Positions 37,301-52,314 of a stretch of 64,000 nt of DNA are shown here, piece after piece; the stretch's first letter is position 1; every line of letters begins with the position of its first letter. Below the pieces are notes generated by a model. That model did no database searches. It saw only the letters and a list, made by a program, of their open reading frames with translations, and had not been told where the DNA came from. Position numbers and translations under genes: made by a program. The DNA lies in NCBI RefSeq assembly GCF_023856365.1, contig NC_064542.1, forward strand, positions 16,654,863-16,718,862, in the 5' to 3' direction. This DNA is from Brienomyrus brachyistius. Its lineage: Eukaryota; Chordata; Actinopteri; Osteoglossiformes; Mormyridae.

Positions 37301-40300
37301 CTGAGTAGAGGAAAGGAGAGGCAGGATAAAAGTGTGATGCAGATAGAGTCAACAGCCGAGAGGGGATGGGGGTGGATCGGGGGGGGGGGACTTACACAGG
37401 CGGTCAGGGCACTGCTGGTTCGGTAATGGCGAGTTGGAGGCGCTGCTGCTCGGGTGTGAGGATGGTGGGGGGGGGTCCTCCACAGATGGAGCCGGGGAGG
37501 GGCTGTCCTGAACACGCTCCTGCGGGGAAAACCCGTGTGTCTATGAAGCCTTTCAGGTTAAATATGCGACATGAAGGAAGAACGTCTGTGACATCAACAG
37601 ATGTTGTTAATCACTCTGCCACCTGCTGCTCAGACGACGCTAGTTCATTTTTATTTTCATTTCATTCACATCCGGAGGTACGTCTGGGCACGCGGATCAC
37701 ATTTAAGCCCCTGTGAAAAGGCTCGCTGTGCCGCCTTGCCGCCGTCGTTACAGACTCATCAAGTATGATGCACATCTTCAAACATCTGCCAGGACTTGAG
37801 CGTTGACAGCCCTCCTATCGGAACCAGAGTGCCTGAGTCAGTAGACTAGAGCGTCGCAGGAAACAGGAAATCGGCACAACTTCTTCAGGGAGCGGGCGGC
37901 TGTTAAACCAGGTTCACATGAGAAAAACAGAGGAACCCAGGCATCTGATACATAAATATATGATCATTTTTTAGTAATTAGCAGACACATATCATACTAC
38001 CGCTGCTTAAGCTGGTATTCAGTACACCTCGGGATATGATTTAGTAGCTGTTGACTAGATCAACTTCAGCTGAATGCCTGTAAACATTTCACACATTTAC
38101 ACAACCATTCTGATACAATGCAGTAATATATTCATAAAAAAAAACACACAGATAACGTATTTGACATTGTCCGTTGTCTGTTAGAGCCTGAAAACACACT
38201 GATTTAGTACTCAGTAAGTATTATCGCAGTATCCTTAGAGATGATGTCCAGCCTGCAGAGAAGGGTCTAACCACCCTTGTTAACCATGGGATAACTGAAA
38301 AAACACAGCAGCATGCCATCAGCTAGGCCCCTGCTTTGGCAGACGCCCACAAACCCGTGTCAGCCTGCCGCAGATGCCACTTGCCTGCTGTGTGCGAGAT
38401 GAGCCTATCGATAGGGGCCGCGGGAGCCCGAGGAGCCGCCGGCGCCCTCTTACCTTGATGACTGAGGTGCCAGCCCTGGACAGCGAGCCGTGCATCTGAG
38501 CGGCAGCGGCCATGTTTGCCATCGTGCTCAGGTGGTTCATTTGGCTCATTGCCATGGCAACGGAGGCCGGCGGCAGGCTGACGGGAAGCAGGGGGTGGGG
38601 CATCAGCATGAAGGGCAGGTCCAGCCCTGCCCAAGGGGAGACGGAGGACAAAGCAGAGGAGAGACAGGACAGGAGAGAGGGGAGAGAAAGAGAAAAGGCC
38701 GATTATGTGCGCTTCCATCAGAAAACTAAAAAAATTATAAAATTTGCACTCGTATTTCAAATCTTGTCATATTTTTTGTAGAGAAATAAAATAAAAATGG
38801 AATAAGTACGTGATTCATTTTACATAGATTCCTAGCATGTAATTTCATAAATATATATCCTTTTGGGTATCTTGCATTATTTTACCCTCAAGTATTTTAA
38901 ACTCACATAAAAAACAAAAAACAAATCAAATGCACAGTATAAAGAACAAATGGATGAAAGAAACGGAATAGTTAATTCCATATGAAGGGAAAAAACATAG
39001 ATCATAAAACAGAAAAACAAATATATATCTATTGATGGATAGTTAGTTTACCCGGTAGATTAAAAGAAGAATCAAGAGAGAAAAGGGTAATTTTTTGTGC
39101 TAAATACCAGTGCATTTCACAGCTTTAAATCGGAATTTGCAGTCTGTTATATCCTCACATACTTCAGGGCTATTATATGCCCTATTATATACTAATTACA
39201 TGCCTCAAGGCAACCAAAATGCTGCCACATTAGCAGGCAATGAAGACCGTGGGTCATTAATGTCATTTGCGTGGAAGAAGTTAATAAAACTGATGAGGCT
39301 TCCAGCAATGGCTGCTAAATGCAGCGGGTGGATGCTTCAGATTGGAGACCTGGGGTGGACGACCAAAAAAAGGCCAGCAGCTGAAGGCTGAGCGCAGGAA
39401 GGGAGCAGGGCTCCGTACATTTCGGAGAGCAGCCCTTCAGCTGTTCTGTGACACGATGCCCAGTGAGGCCAGTAAACAAAAGCCAGAAATGGAGGAGAGG
39501 AGGGAGAGGGAGGTGTGCTGTTTATGGAGTAAGACGGGACCAGAGCGCAAGAGAGGAACCCACGACAAAGACGAAGACGGGACTGCAGTGTTGGACTCAC
39601 GGTTAGCAAGCAGATGGTTCTGCTGTAGTGGGCCAAGCTGGGAAGAGGACTGGCCAAGCTGGGTGCTTCTGGTGGGGGGAGACTGCAGCTTCTCCTTCTC
39701 CCAAGAGGACTCACTCCCACCTGGAAACACAACGTTTACAGTGTAATACATCTAGCAAGGTAAATGGGCCTCATGGTCCAAGATGTCAGGATACAGGGCT
39801 AGAGAACTCAGGGAAGACTGGATGGCCTGGCTCATCATACTGCCATGAAGTACAGTCCAGCTCAGCTAAGCACAGCCCAGCTTAGCACAGCTCAGCATAG
39901 TTTAGCTCAGCACAGCCCAGCTCAGCTCAGCACAGCCCAGCCCAGCCCAGCTAAGCCCAGCCCAGCTAAGCCCAGCCCAGCTCAGCACAGCACGGCCCAG
40001 CTCAGCTCAACACAGCTCTCCTCAGCACAGCACAGTGATGTATAATAAGCACCAGCAGAACTGCACTCTCCGCACGGCAGCACGGAGCAGATGGAACGGC
40101 ACAGCTCGGCTCGGAGCGGCACGGCACGCCAGCTCCAGAATAATAACCTGAGCATGACACAACTCAGCATGGCCCTGAGCAAAAAGCGCTTGGGGACTGA
40201 TACCCCCGTCGCCTGTGAGAAGCAACACTCTCTGCAGCAGGGTGGAATGAAGAGGAGGACGCACGAGCATGTCGTCATTGAGCTGCAGGTTAAAGGCACA

Positions 40301-43300
40301 GCAAGGACAACAGAGGACAAAACACGCGTCGTGAGGGTTAACCACATTAGCAGCCACGCCATCTACAAAGATGTAATAATTCAGCACAACACAAACCCCG
40401 CTGGGGGACAACCATAAAAACTGTTATGCACAGTTGCGAGAGGTGGAAAAAAAGAACGACATCAGAGGAATCAAAATCATTTGTATAATTCTGCTTAATA
40501 AGCAAGCAAAGTCCTTGGAGTGATACAACAGATGGTGTTTTTGCAACAGATTGCGGTAAGCAATTCTTTCAATAGTAATGAGAATTAAACTCTTCCACTG
40601 CAGGGTCCTCCGCCGTATCACCAGGGAGCGGTTTCAGGGGAACAAAAAAGTGCAACTAAATGGATGGAGCACCTGCAGCAAGAACAGCTTCTGTCAGAAT
40701 GAGGGCGTGGGCCCAAGACCTCGGAGGGGGCGGCACGTGACCTGGAGGTTTAGCTGAAGGTGGACGGCAGATTGTGGCAGAAAACAACTCGAGAAACAAG
40801 GCATCAGGAGCCTGGCAAATGCATTAATCTTATATACAAGGTTTGATAATGGGGATTAGTCCTATAGTGGAGGAATGACGTAAGCGGATTGGTCCTATAG
40901 AGTCCTATAGTGTGGGCATGATAAAGGGGGTTAGTAATTTGGTGGAGGTGAGGTACAATGGGATTAGTCTTATTGTGGAGGTGTTACACGAGGGGATTAG
41001 TCGATAGTGGGTGGACGATCTAATGAGGTCAGTCTTATAGTTGGTACATGATAAAGATGATTAGTTCTATAGTGAGGCATGGAGAAGGGGATTTGTCCTG
41101 TGGTGGATGCATGATAAAATGGGATTAGTTCTCTATTGGAGTCATGGTAAAATGGGATTAGTCCTATAGTGGAGGCATGATAAAAGCCATTATCTCTATG
41201 TAGGGGGTGGGACAAAAGACATTGGCTTTGTATTTGGGGTGTAGGAAAGAGCATTTGTTCTGCATCAGAGGCATGATAGTGGGAATTAGGTCTGCGTAGG
41301 TGGTATAAAGGCATCATCTCTGTGTAGGCGGTGGGACAAAAGGCATTCATCTTCAGTTGGGGGGTGTAGCCAAGGGCATTAGTCCTATATAGGGGGCAGG
41401 ATACTAGGCACTGGTTTTGTGTAGGGGGTGTGAAAACAGCTATTGGCTCTCATGTGTAACTGAACAGGGCATGTTGTAGCTTTTCTGAGTAGGGGGGTTT
41501 GGCAAAAGCATCAAGAGAACTATAGATATGACTGAAAGGCACAAATGTAATACACAACTGACCCACACAGTCTCCCTCACAAGGATCACTGTTCATAGCA
41601 TTATAATATTAAGCTTAATTAGGTGTGTAAAATACTGTATATATAAAAGAAACTGACTCATTATCGCAAAAATGCTTTTGAATTTTTTTAATACCAAAGT
41701 TTCAAAAGTTTCGGTCAATAACTCTGCACTTCTGAACTCAGGTTTGCAAGAAAAACAAACTAATAGTAATATACAAATAAAACTGGTTGTGATGCTATCT
41801 GATGTACAAATGGAATCTTTGCAAGTTTGCTAATAACAGTAGACTGGTCTATGTTGGGTTTCGTGAACCAAAACAATTTCCAGACCACAGAACAGTAAGA
41901 CTGAGAATGTTTCTGCTGCTCCTTTAATTTACGTTTAAAAAATCATCTACTAAATAAAGGTAAATATAAATGTGGTGCTGTATCGTGATTCTTGTGCTTA
42001 TTGTGGACCTGACTGCAACTGGTCACGATAAATCATCGTCACGTCCACCGCCACTACTTTCCTGTCACCGTGTTGTGTGTTTGGCTATTTTTCCAGTCAC
42101 TTCTGAAATGACAAGTTTTTTTCCCCTGTGGTTTCGCTGTGTACTGTCAGTCCCTATCCAACTCAATCTTTGTTAATATTACAAAGTACGCTATTACGAT
42201 TCCCAGAAAAGCCCTGTATCACGTGATCTATCTCGATCAGACTAGCTGTCCCAGTCAAAGACCATCTGACATCTATGAATGACAAAAACAATAATGAGAT
42301 AATGATAAAATGCATTAATTAAATACAAATAATCCAAATGTATTTACCATACATATAGAATATTACATCTACAACTGGATAAAGTGTTTGTATAAATTCA
42401 ACATTATTCTCAAGATGTCATTATTAGGGTTAGAAATTCCCTCCACTGGTGTTTCATGTGTAGTGCAATTACACATTACCTCCACTTACTCTTTCTTGAC
42501 GACATGAACCTCCTACTCAAGCATTAGGCCAGAGTTCCAAATAATTTAGTGCGTGGTCATGGAGCCCACCCCCAACACAGTCATGAAAGTCACTATAAGT
42601 ACAAACTGCATACGAGCAGGACCGGCCTCTGACATGAACATGCAGTGGTTTGTTTATAAGCATGGTGTCACCAAGCCCACTTAGCTGAAACGCCAGAGGT
42701 GTGTTTACCTCCAAATAAACAGGCTCATTCTAACAGTTTGCTCATAGCATGGTAGTGCTGCTTTACCATAATTACGCCATGGAGCTTCTCCCACCGGATT
42801 CGAGCTTGCAATTAAGAGTCCCACTTGACAAAGGCAAACTTCAAATATGTTTTTAACAGTTTCTATTCTATAGACACGATCACACGGTCACCCATACTGC
42901 AAGCAAGAAATGAGTATGTGTTCTGTTCCTGGCACTTCTCTCCCCGCCTACTCTGTGTTTGATATCCGTTTGACAATGATAGGTCCCACTGGGTGTCCAT
43001 CACAGATTCGTACTGTCAGTAAGGGCCAGATGAATGGGACACAGATAACTGGTGTACAGACTCTCAAATGTGACTGATTTGCTACAATGATGGAAGGGCT
43101 TCCATTATTTTAGTAACACTTAGTGAATCATTACTAATTAATTACTTTATTAAATTCTTTGAAGAGTGGCCATTAGTTAAGTAGTTGCCATGGTTGCATG
43201 ATAGACACAAGCAATGGGATGTCGGCTCTCATTTTTTTTCCTATTTTCGTGTGAGTAGTATACAACAATATGCGTAATTGCAAGTACTAGAATAGTTTTT

Positions 43301-46300
43301 GGCTGTGTGGATCAATGACCAAAAGCGGAGTATTAATTCTTGAAATGTTACTACCTTTTATGCTCAAAATCTGACAGCAGCTCCCTCACACCCATGAATG
43401 ATGTGCAGTGATTTGGAAATTTGCTGTTTCATGTTAAAACGGTGGTAAAAGTAGCCAGCAAGAAGCTTTATCGACACACCCCAGCCTACGCTGTTGGCAC
43501 AGCAACAACATCTTGCCCCCCCCCCCCCCCCAAACTAGTATTAGCCTTGGGCAGTATCTAATTTTTAATACCATCACACCGTTCAGACAGTATATTTTGA
43601 CAATGATATATTAATTTCAAAAAGCAATTCTATTCTGCTATTTCCTGATAAAGTTTGCTAGGAGGCTTAGAAGGGTCGTTTGGGTATTTTCAAATGAAAT
43701 ACCATGGTATACCAAAAACACCATTAATGCCATGGATTGTTAAATAAATGAAAATAAATTGAATTGAATTAAATCATTCTTCTTATGATAACTATAAAAC
43801 TGTGAATCTGTGAAGAGCCAACAGAGGAGTTCTAGATTTCACTATGTAGGATGACACTGGACCTACCTGTTACAGAAGATGAATGTTTTCTGTACCATGG
43901 AAAACTGCTGATACTGTAAGTAAAGGTTGTGCAGGATATTGAGAGACATGCTTTGTTCTGGCCAACAGCCCAAGGCACACAGTCAGATTCGGCTCACAGA
44001 GACAGTAACCATGGTCTCCATTTCAGCCTGCTAGTAGGAGAAGATGAGCATGGAGGTAGAGAGACCCACGCAAACCCACGCAAGCACCTGAGCAGCTACG
44101 GAGGATGTGAAACATCTACACACACTGAAATGGCAGGTTTTGTGATATAAAGGCAAGAATCAGGATAAATTGTTTGATGTTTTATCCACTTTTTAATTTA
44201 AAATTATGTCCTTCTAAGTATCTATCTGCTTTTTTTATTTTGTTGGTTGCAATGTCACATTTAAGATGGAAGAATTACACAATTTAAGTTGATTTCTGGT
44301 TCTGAAATTTCAATAAGGGTGCTCTGGTTATCTACTGTTTATGGGTTGTAATAATAATTAAAGACAGAGATTTGATTACTATTACACTCTGTTCCTTTGC
44401 AGTCCTTGAAATGAAAGTTAGACGATATAATTCTAGCTCACTCTCTGCCAGCCGCAGCATCACCATTAGACCCATGTTGTTTTCTAACTTCCTTCAAACT
44501 GCCTCACTTGTTTTCACGTTTAACCTCATCACAGAAACACAATATACATCAAAGATATGAAGGACAGAATGAGAGGATGAGAGAATGAAAGAGAGTGGTA
44601 GAGAAAACCAGTCCTTCATATCCGTCTGAAGTGTTTACATATTAATGGAATTGATCAAAGATAGTAGATGCAGATTATTTTCCTTCAGATGATGTGATTC
44701 TTTGAATACTATAGTTAGAAAAAAGCAAATAAGCATAATATAAAACTTTATCAACACTTTTCTTATTGGGCCATTTTTACATGTGTATTCATATTTACTA
44801 TTGCAGCACAGAGGACTGATACTCCGTCCAAGATGAACCCTGTATATTATACTGTCCGCTTCCCTGAGGCAGGGTCACTACGACCCTGCACTCAACAAAC
44901 CGTTCTTCCTTTACATCAAAATATTTAGCAGAGCATTCCTAGTTGGGTGCTTTGCACCACCTGAACGATACCAATTTTGTCTCTTTTCCACTCCTTTTGA
45001 CAGCTGTAGCTGTTATACAATTTTACTCTAATAATAAAGGTCAGCGATTCCCATAGCAAACGACAAAAAGGAATTCAGCATCGTTACACAAAGTACATTT
45101 CCATTAGCTGCGGGTTCAGGGTAAATACCATGACCTAACATTTCTACTCCTGTCACTTATACTTATTAAAACGCACATGAACATCAAGACACAAAAATGG
45201 GGATTTTAGCATTATATTCCTTCTTTCTCATAAATAAATTCAGTATTGAGGCATATGTACCAGGACTGATAGATAGAAGAACACTTAAAGGAACATGCAC
45301 AAAAATTCAGATGAAATCCTATATACAAATTGTGGAAAACAAACCTAGGAGCAGCCCTGAGTAAATGTACCTCAAGAAAATACCTATAGAACCCTAGTAT
45401 GGCAATCAGGGTGAGCTTACCCAAGCCAATTGCATTATTCTACCAGCTGTCAGCCAACATTTCAAGGAGTGCAGATGAGGCCGATGTACAGGAGCAGTAA
45501 CCGCAGTAGATAATATCTATAAAGAGAAATTAGCTTTTACAAGCAATGGTGCTACTATACACTGTGAGGTTATTAACCAGGCAGGTATTAACAGTGCAGA
45601 ATAATCTTATTAATTGTAGCTTTTTCAAATCCTTGATTCTCCCATATAACCACATGGGGTGCTAATGTACATCCTGTAATGAATGACTTTAGAAAGACAC
45701 TAACTTAAATTGCTCTGGATAAAAAAGACACCTTTGAAAATGTGATAACCGTGAAAGCAGTCGATGTCTTTTAAGTTAACATACATATGACAGAGATTAA
45801 AAAGAAACTGTATTTTTAAAGAATGAGGTGTTCAGTGAAGCGCTCTTTAGTTTGTATGATTGACAGAGAAGTACCAGCTTACCATACTGAGAAAAAATAG
45901 CCAGTAGGAGGAAAGGGAGACTGGTTGTTGTTGGTACTGTAGACAAGTGGTTTAGCTGTCATAAGCTCTAAGGTGCATACTAATCAGTATTACTGATGAA
46001 ATGTTATCTTCTGATTCATACACAGATGGCCAAACCCTGCTTTTGATTAAATCCTGAGAAAATGCTAACTCTTGGTACTTGTTTTTCATGGAATAAGAGC
46101 AGCAGTTTGCAATATCTAGGCGGTATCAACATGTCATTCAGTCTGCCTTCTTCATCTGCCCTGCAATGGACTGTGAGAGCTATGAGGGTGAGGTCGATGT
46201 CCGTTGTTGGGTGTGATACTGCAGAATATACACCTTCCTTGCGTTTGAGCTAAACATCCGTTGCAAATAGTTCAAGCAAGTCATTCACCGTTAAAAATAA

Positions 46301-49300
46301 TGGTTTTTAACTATTTTAGATAATACTGTAATTGTAATGTTTGGTTAAGAGTGCCAGAGAAATATAAATAAATATAAATGTGAAAAAATGCTCTTCCAGT
46401 TCCATACCCTCTATTCCTACCATAGAGTTAATATAATCAAAACCTTGGTCTATTTGGTGCGAGATCAATCATGATGCTTTTTTCAGCAAACTCTTCCACC
46501 TTCTTTGCAGATTGTCTAATATGACCCTGAGCTGAATAGCTCACCAAAGTGAAGGTCTCATTCGGAAACCATCAGATTTCGATATTTATTGACATCTGTG
46601 GCTCAGAAAGCTGTTCCGTTTTAAGCCTAAGAAAACAAAAGCTAATTTCATGCCATGGGAAATCATTAACAGAGCAGCCTACACAACATGAATTGATTAG
46701 GAGTCTGTTTAAGAACAGGCTCAGCAGATGATTGTCTCCAATATTTGTATCAAATGGTTGCCATTGATATTAAACATGCATAAAATACCTGCATCGCCTC
46801 TATCATCATCACCATGATCAATGAGCAGTTTTCAAGAATTTAAATTAAGGGTCACCGGAAGGTTGAAGTAAAATATATCAAATGACATTGGGAAAAGTCC
46901 TCATTGCTGGAGTATAAATACTCAAGTGTGTGGCAAAAGAATAATATGGGTATATATAATTGGGTATGTCTCATGCCCTGGGCTCCCTGGAAGTGGCATA
47001 TTTTCCTTAACTGGGCTAAATGGGATCTCTCCAGTGTGCGGTTATCAAGGTTTGTACACTTTTTGATTAGCAACTTCCCATTACTTTTTCATTATTTCAA
47101 CCTAAATTTCCAAGATTTAATTCAAAAAAAGATTTTTTTGGTTCAACCCATTCAGAAAAAAAGTGTTCCGAGTTGTGTCATCGTCATCACATGACAACAT
47201 TACAAACATGTACTTCGTGTAGAGGGAATATGTGTTATGATCTTGCATTCATTTGGATATGGATGTACCTTCCACTGTGTGATTTTGCTTTTCTCTCTTG
47301 TTCAGACACACACTATCAAAAAAACTACATAGATAATTTTCTAATCTGACCTAATCTGGTCAAATAATGGTGAGATGATCAACTCTTAACCACCACTGTT
47401 TATAGCTATCACCATAATAGAAAGTCATTAATGAATTCCTACATTTATACTAACAAGAAACAATAATGATTGAGTTGTAAAAGTTAGTGCTAAAAGACAA
47501 ATTATTTGTGTAAATGTTACAAGTGCTTAGTACAGTGTCATAGTTGTACAGTGGCCTTACACCGCGAAAGTTCCTGGTTCGATCCCCATAGCCAATGGGG
47601 AAAATGCTGGGTTGAGTTCACGTGTCATTATTACTGTAAAATGCTATTCTGTATTATTTGATCTCCGTAAAATACTTTCAATCTCATCCGTGTGAAATGT
47701 TCTGCGCAAATAACCGTATCTTGTATTTGCTTTCTATTTATAAACTTTCAAAGTAGACCGTGACTAAACAAAATCTGAAAATATCTTTGTGTTCATATTA
47801 TTTTAACAGATATTTTTTTTCAGTTTCATGTTTGTAATATGGGTACGCTTTTATCTTTATTTTGGAATTAATTGGAATGCTGAGACGTCATTTTTATAGG
47901 CTTTACTATATTATGTTGCAATCTCAGCTCTGTTTTCCATATTATAGAAATATCGCGCAGAGAATTACTTCAGAAAAGATGGTTTTTATTCTCTGCTTTC
48001 TCGTCTTGATTTTACTCACAGCACGACTATAGGGTTCACTTTTTTCGATATACATACGCGTATATACAAGACTCACACTCTCCCGCTAACTCAAACGAAA
48101 CCGTCACTTAAAACAGAGAAACGAACTGTAGGTAATAAATTTGCAAATATACAAAAATCAAGGGCTTGTAAAACCAAATATATCGGGGCATGTCATTTTG
48201 GTACATTACACCTTACAGGTTAACAAAATAATTCAATCAGGTAATGTGAAATATTGTGACAGATGAGTTTAACAGATTACATGGCGTGAGTAGTGAGAGC
48301 GCGGAACTTCATCCGGCGGAACCAGCTTTTGGGAATCTGTTCCCACTCGCTCAACTAAGCGAGACAGTTAACCTGGCCCGGAGAAGACTTGTTCACTCGC
48401 CTAAGTTACCATGGTAGCTCAGCGGGGATTCATTTAAGACACGTTGATGGAGGAGCCAGACTTGTCGAAATAACTCATAAAAGACGTAGACTTTTCCTTA
48501 ATCCTGCTGGTTATGATTAAAGCCGAAATGTTATCATGTGGTAATAAGAATACAACACAAGAAACAACAACTAATAATGGTGTATTATAAACTGAATCCT
48601 TCGCCCTTGAATGATAAAGTTTTAGTACTGAAAGGCCTTTTTTTAACACGTACATTTGTACCTTGTTGACGCGGTATAAAAATGTGTCACCACGGGTTCT
48701 TTTAAATGCATATTTTAATTAGTACTTTTAAGTGTTGTGTATAGAGGGGAAAATGCGAAGTTGATACGTATTTCTCTCGTTTTCTTACCCAACGTAGTTC
48801 TTAAAACTCTCGTGACTTTTCCAAAACTTTCTGATATATTTTTTTTCCATAACTTTTCCAAGTCTGTAAAACGTGATTTCTTAATTCCATGATTTTTGCA
48901 GGATTTTCATGACCATAGGAACCCTGTTTAATGTGATGGACTGACATCCCATCCAATGTGTGTCTCATGCCCTGAACTTCCTGTGATAGACTCCAGGTAA
49001 AGTGAAAACTCTGTACTGGATAAGCAGTATAGAACATGGATGGATGGATATGTAAATGACATAGATGTAGACCAAGGGTGTAGTAAAGCCATACAGGACA
49101 ACAAGCATGGCTTATTCCGGCTTTCTATGATAATGATTGAAAATAAATAATAGAAAATATCTTGGGATGAAAAGATCTGAAAAATAATATTTCATTCAAG
49201 ACAAAAACACCAAGAAGATGCACAAGGAATCAGATATCAGATAAAACCTATAGCACCCTGTAATAACAACCCATTGGACAGTGATCATGCAAGTTCTACT

Positions 49301-52239
49301 AAAGCAATTCTGTCACAAATAGACCCACTAAAAGAAACAGAAAATGACCCTCAGGACCCGCAGCAGGAAGCATTTTAAACTGTGAAGATGAGATCCGTTT
49401 CTCTGTAGATTAAATAGCCATAAAAATGACACTAGTGTGGTTGAAGAACTTGAGCAAGCACTGATGATATATCTATGCAGGAGTGATGATGTGTGACGTG
49501 CAAGTATCGGGAGAGAAGTGAAGAAGAGAGCCCAGTAGGCCAGCGGCTGCTTCCTGGAGATGGCTGGGGATTTTCCTGGTAATTATATTACTTGCTCAAA
49601 GACTGCGTCAGGAGGTCCATCACTGATTATTTGCCTTTCCTAGAACTACAGTTTGGTTAGTCACAGAGTTACAATGGCTCTTTTGTTATCGAGGCAGCAG
49701 TCACTTCCATGTACTTCTGCTGAACCGCCGCTGTCATAGTATGTCAGATATTAACTTACAGAGTGTGACTTCTCGTGTGCCTCTCACTGCTGTTCCTGTA
49801 TGTTAACATCTGCGGCAGAGTTTCTGCTGCAGAGAATGTAAATACCACAACGCATGTAAAACAGGTTGAAAAATACATTTCTCCGTGAAACCAAATCATG
49901 CCTTTTGAAGAAATGCCTTTCGCCCCCATACTCAACAGGCACTGCAGTTAAACCTATAGGGGTCCAGGGGTAGGGAACACACTTTCACTGACTGGGGCAT
50001 GGTCACACATTTCATTCAATATCATAAACGTAATTCATGGCAAATAAATTCTTTCTTATATATTTGTTTTTGACATTAAACTCATCTTAATCTTAATGTA
50101 CTTTGTGAATATGCCAGATTTATGTGAAGTTTGTAATTTGACATCAAAGTGTAGACATTGCAAAATGCAGTTTGGAACACTTGCAGAAACATTATAAAAG
50201 TACATATTAAGCAATGGTGGCAGTTTGTTTTGATCCCAGATATCTGATCACCAAAGTCTTGGCTACATGAAGATGACTAAATGGTGTAGTTGCAACATTG
50301 AGATGGATAATAAATAAGAAAAACCTCAAAAACTCATGTCACTATTTCTGGCTCCTTTCATTGAATATGTATGAACTTTCATGTGTATGCATGAGCCATT
50401 CACACCTGGCCACATCCCCCCCCCCCCTTTTATGACGCTGATGGGGATGTATCTGGATCGCGTTTCACCATTGCGTTGTTCATCTAATTACCAAGCGAAT
50501 GTGATTTGAATACGCGGAAATGCGGCTATTTAGAATGTGAATAGCGATCTTCATGTGAGGGTAGCATTACACGCCCCCGATGCAGGTAAAACAAAGAAAA
50601 GTGACATGGTTTACTTTTTTGCCTATTTAACCTAATTTTAAAAACTTTAATACTTCCAACGGATTACAGATTTAGTCAGTGTTTCTTTTATGTTTCTACA
50701 GTAAGATTTCAGCGAGTCTGAAATATGCGATGCCGTCGACTCCAGAGGTTAAAGTGGTAAAGGACAGAACAGAATGCGTTAAAATGACTGAATGCTCAGA
50801 GAAACTGCTAATTTAAACAAACAGCCTGAGGTCTTCTTGCCATCAAGGCTATTGAGTGACCTTGAGCCGACGGAGACACTTAATGACATCTTGCAGGGCT
50901 TTGTGTGGACCAGAGGGCAGCGGAGTTCATATATTGGTGTCAAAAGCGCAAACGAGCTCAAGCTTGGCAGCCCCACAGGTGGGAAGTCAGCGCAGAGTGG
51001 AGGCTGATGAATGTGCGTTTTGTATGACAGGTGTCAGACTGAGGACCAGCATGAGCGTACAGGTGACTGTGCAGCCCAGCCAGGCTTCAGCTTCTCTCAG
51101 TGACCTTGGGATATTACTGCTGAAGTGGGCAAGAACAAATGAATCCATTTTAAAAATGGCTGCCCTACATGTGAGAGATCATGGTGTGATTCTCACCAAG
51201 GGTTCACCCCCATGGAGTCGCTACCACCTGCCCGACATTCAGAAAAGCAAGAAAAGGCAAAGGATTGTGAAAACAGATTTTGACACCCATGTGGTGCCTC
51301 ACACTGAGGCAACGTGATACAACCTTAAAGGGACCTTCATAAGTTCCCTCTCCCCTGCATGTTAAGCAAATAAGAATCTCACACAGCACAAAATACTTAC
51401 AGCAAAAGCCCTTAACTCCCTGCTGTAAGTTAGATTGGAAAACCTGGTCAAAGGACTACCGTTGCAAGAAATGCTCACTGGTCTGAACAAAACTGCGTAG
51501 GACATGCTTGAGAGTGGTAAGTGGACACAGTTAACATACTCAGAGGTAGGTATCTTACCAAAGTGGAAATAAAGAGTTACAGAGCTACTGTCCATGTAGT
51601 TATGTAACTCTCAAATATCTCACTTCTCTGTACCAGTCTAAGATTTCGGTATTAGGACAGTTTCATCCAGAGAGTGGATAAAGACCAAATTAGATGACAG
51701 ACATTAACATATGCAGAAGCACATAAGCTTACAATTTGTACAAGTTTATACAGCTGGATATTTACTGGAGCAATTGAAGTGAAGTAGATGTAGGTGCAAT
51801 AGCAAGGTCATAGCTGGGAACCTTTGGGTTCCAAGGCTGTACCCTTAATCACTGATCTACCAGTTGACCCCAGAAACACAGACAGAAGGACGTGCTTGGA
51901 CCTGCCCCTGGCAACTCTGTGTCCTTGGCCACAAGATTTCCTGAGGTCCCCTGAATAACACACAAGGACTCATCAATGAATGTGCCTCTTCAAAAAAAAC
52001 TGTCTACTGGCTCTTTGCTTGTGATATAACCGGGAACAAGTCTCTCATTAGCAGGAGTTCTTGCTTAGGTGATTAGTTAGTCTTCCTCTGTGGTCTGACA
52101 CAGGTGTTAGCTGTCACAGTTTTTGCTCTTGCGAATAGGTTTTCAATGATGGCTTCATATCCAAAGATTTATATTCATTTTATCTTCACGTCAAGTACAG
52201 AAAATGCAGGAACCACCTGTCACAACTGCTTCTTCACAC

Positions 52240-52314
<75 letters not shown>

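Noticed and set aside
40997..41350. 117-residue open frame with repeated YHAS-type words on the - strand
   Set aside because: Produced by the 33-bp minisatellite, whose period keeps one frame open.
40851..41509. possible CRISPR-like array
   Set aside because: Units are contiguous and diverged with no unique spacers, and the genome is a vertebrate.
47530..47600. possible tRNA or tRNA-derived SINE head (ggttcgatcccc word)
   Set aside because: Only a B-box-like word is present. No cloverleaf or A box could be made by eye.
50856..51317. 153-residue open frame on the + strand in the large dach2 intron
   Set aside because: No known domain, random-looking composition and no splice context or repeat of conserved words. 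A conserved non-coding block is as likely.
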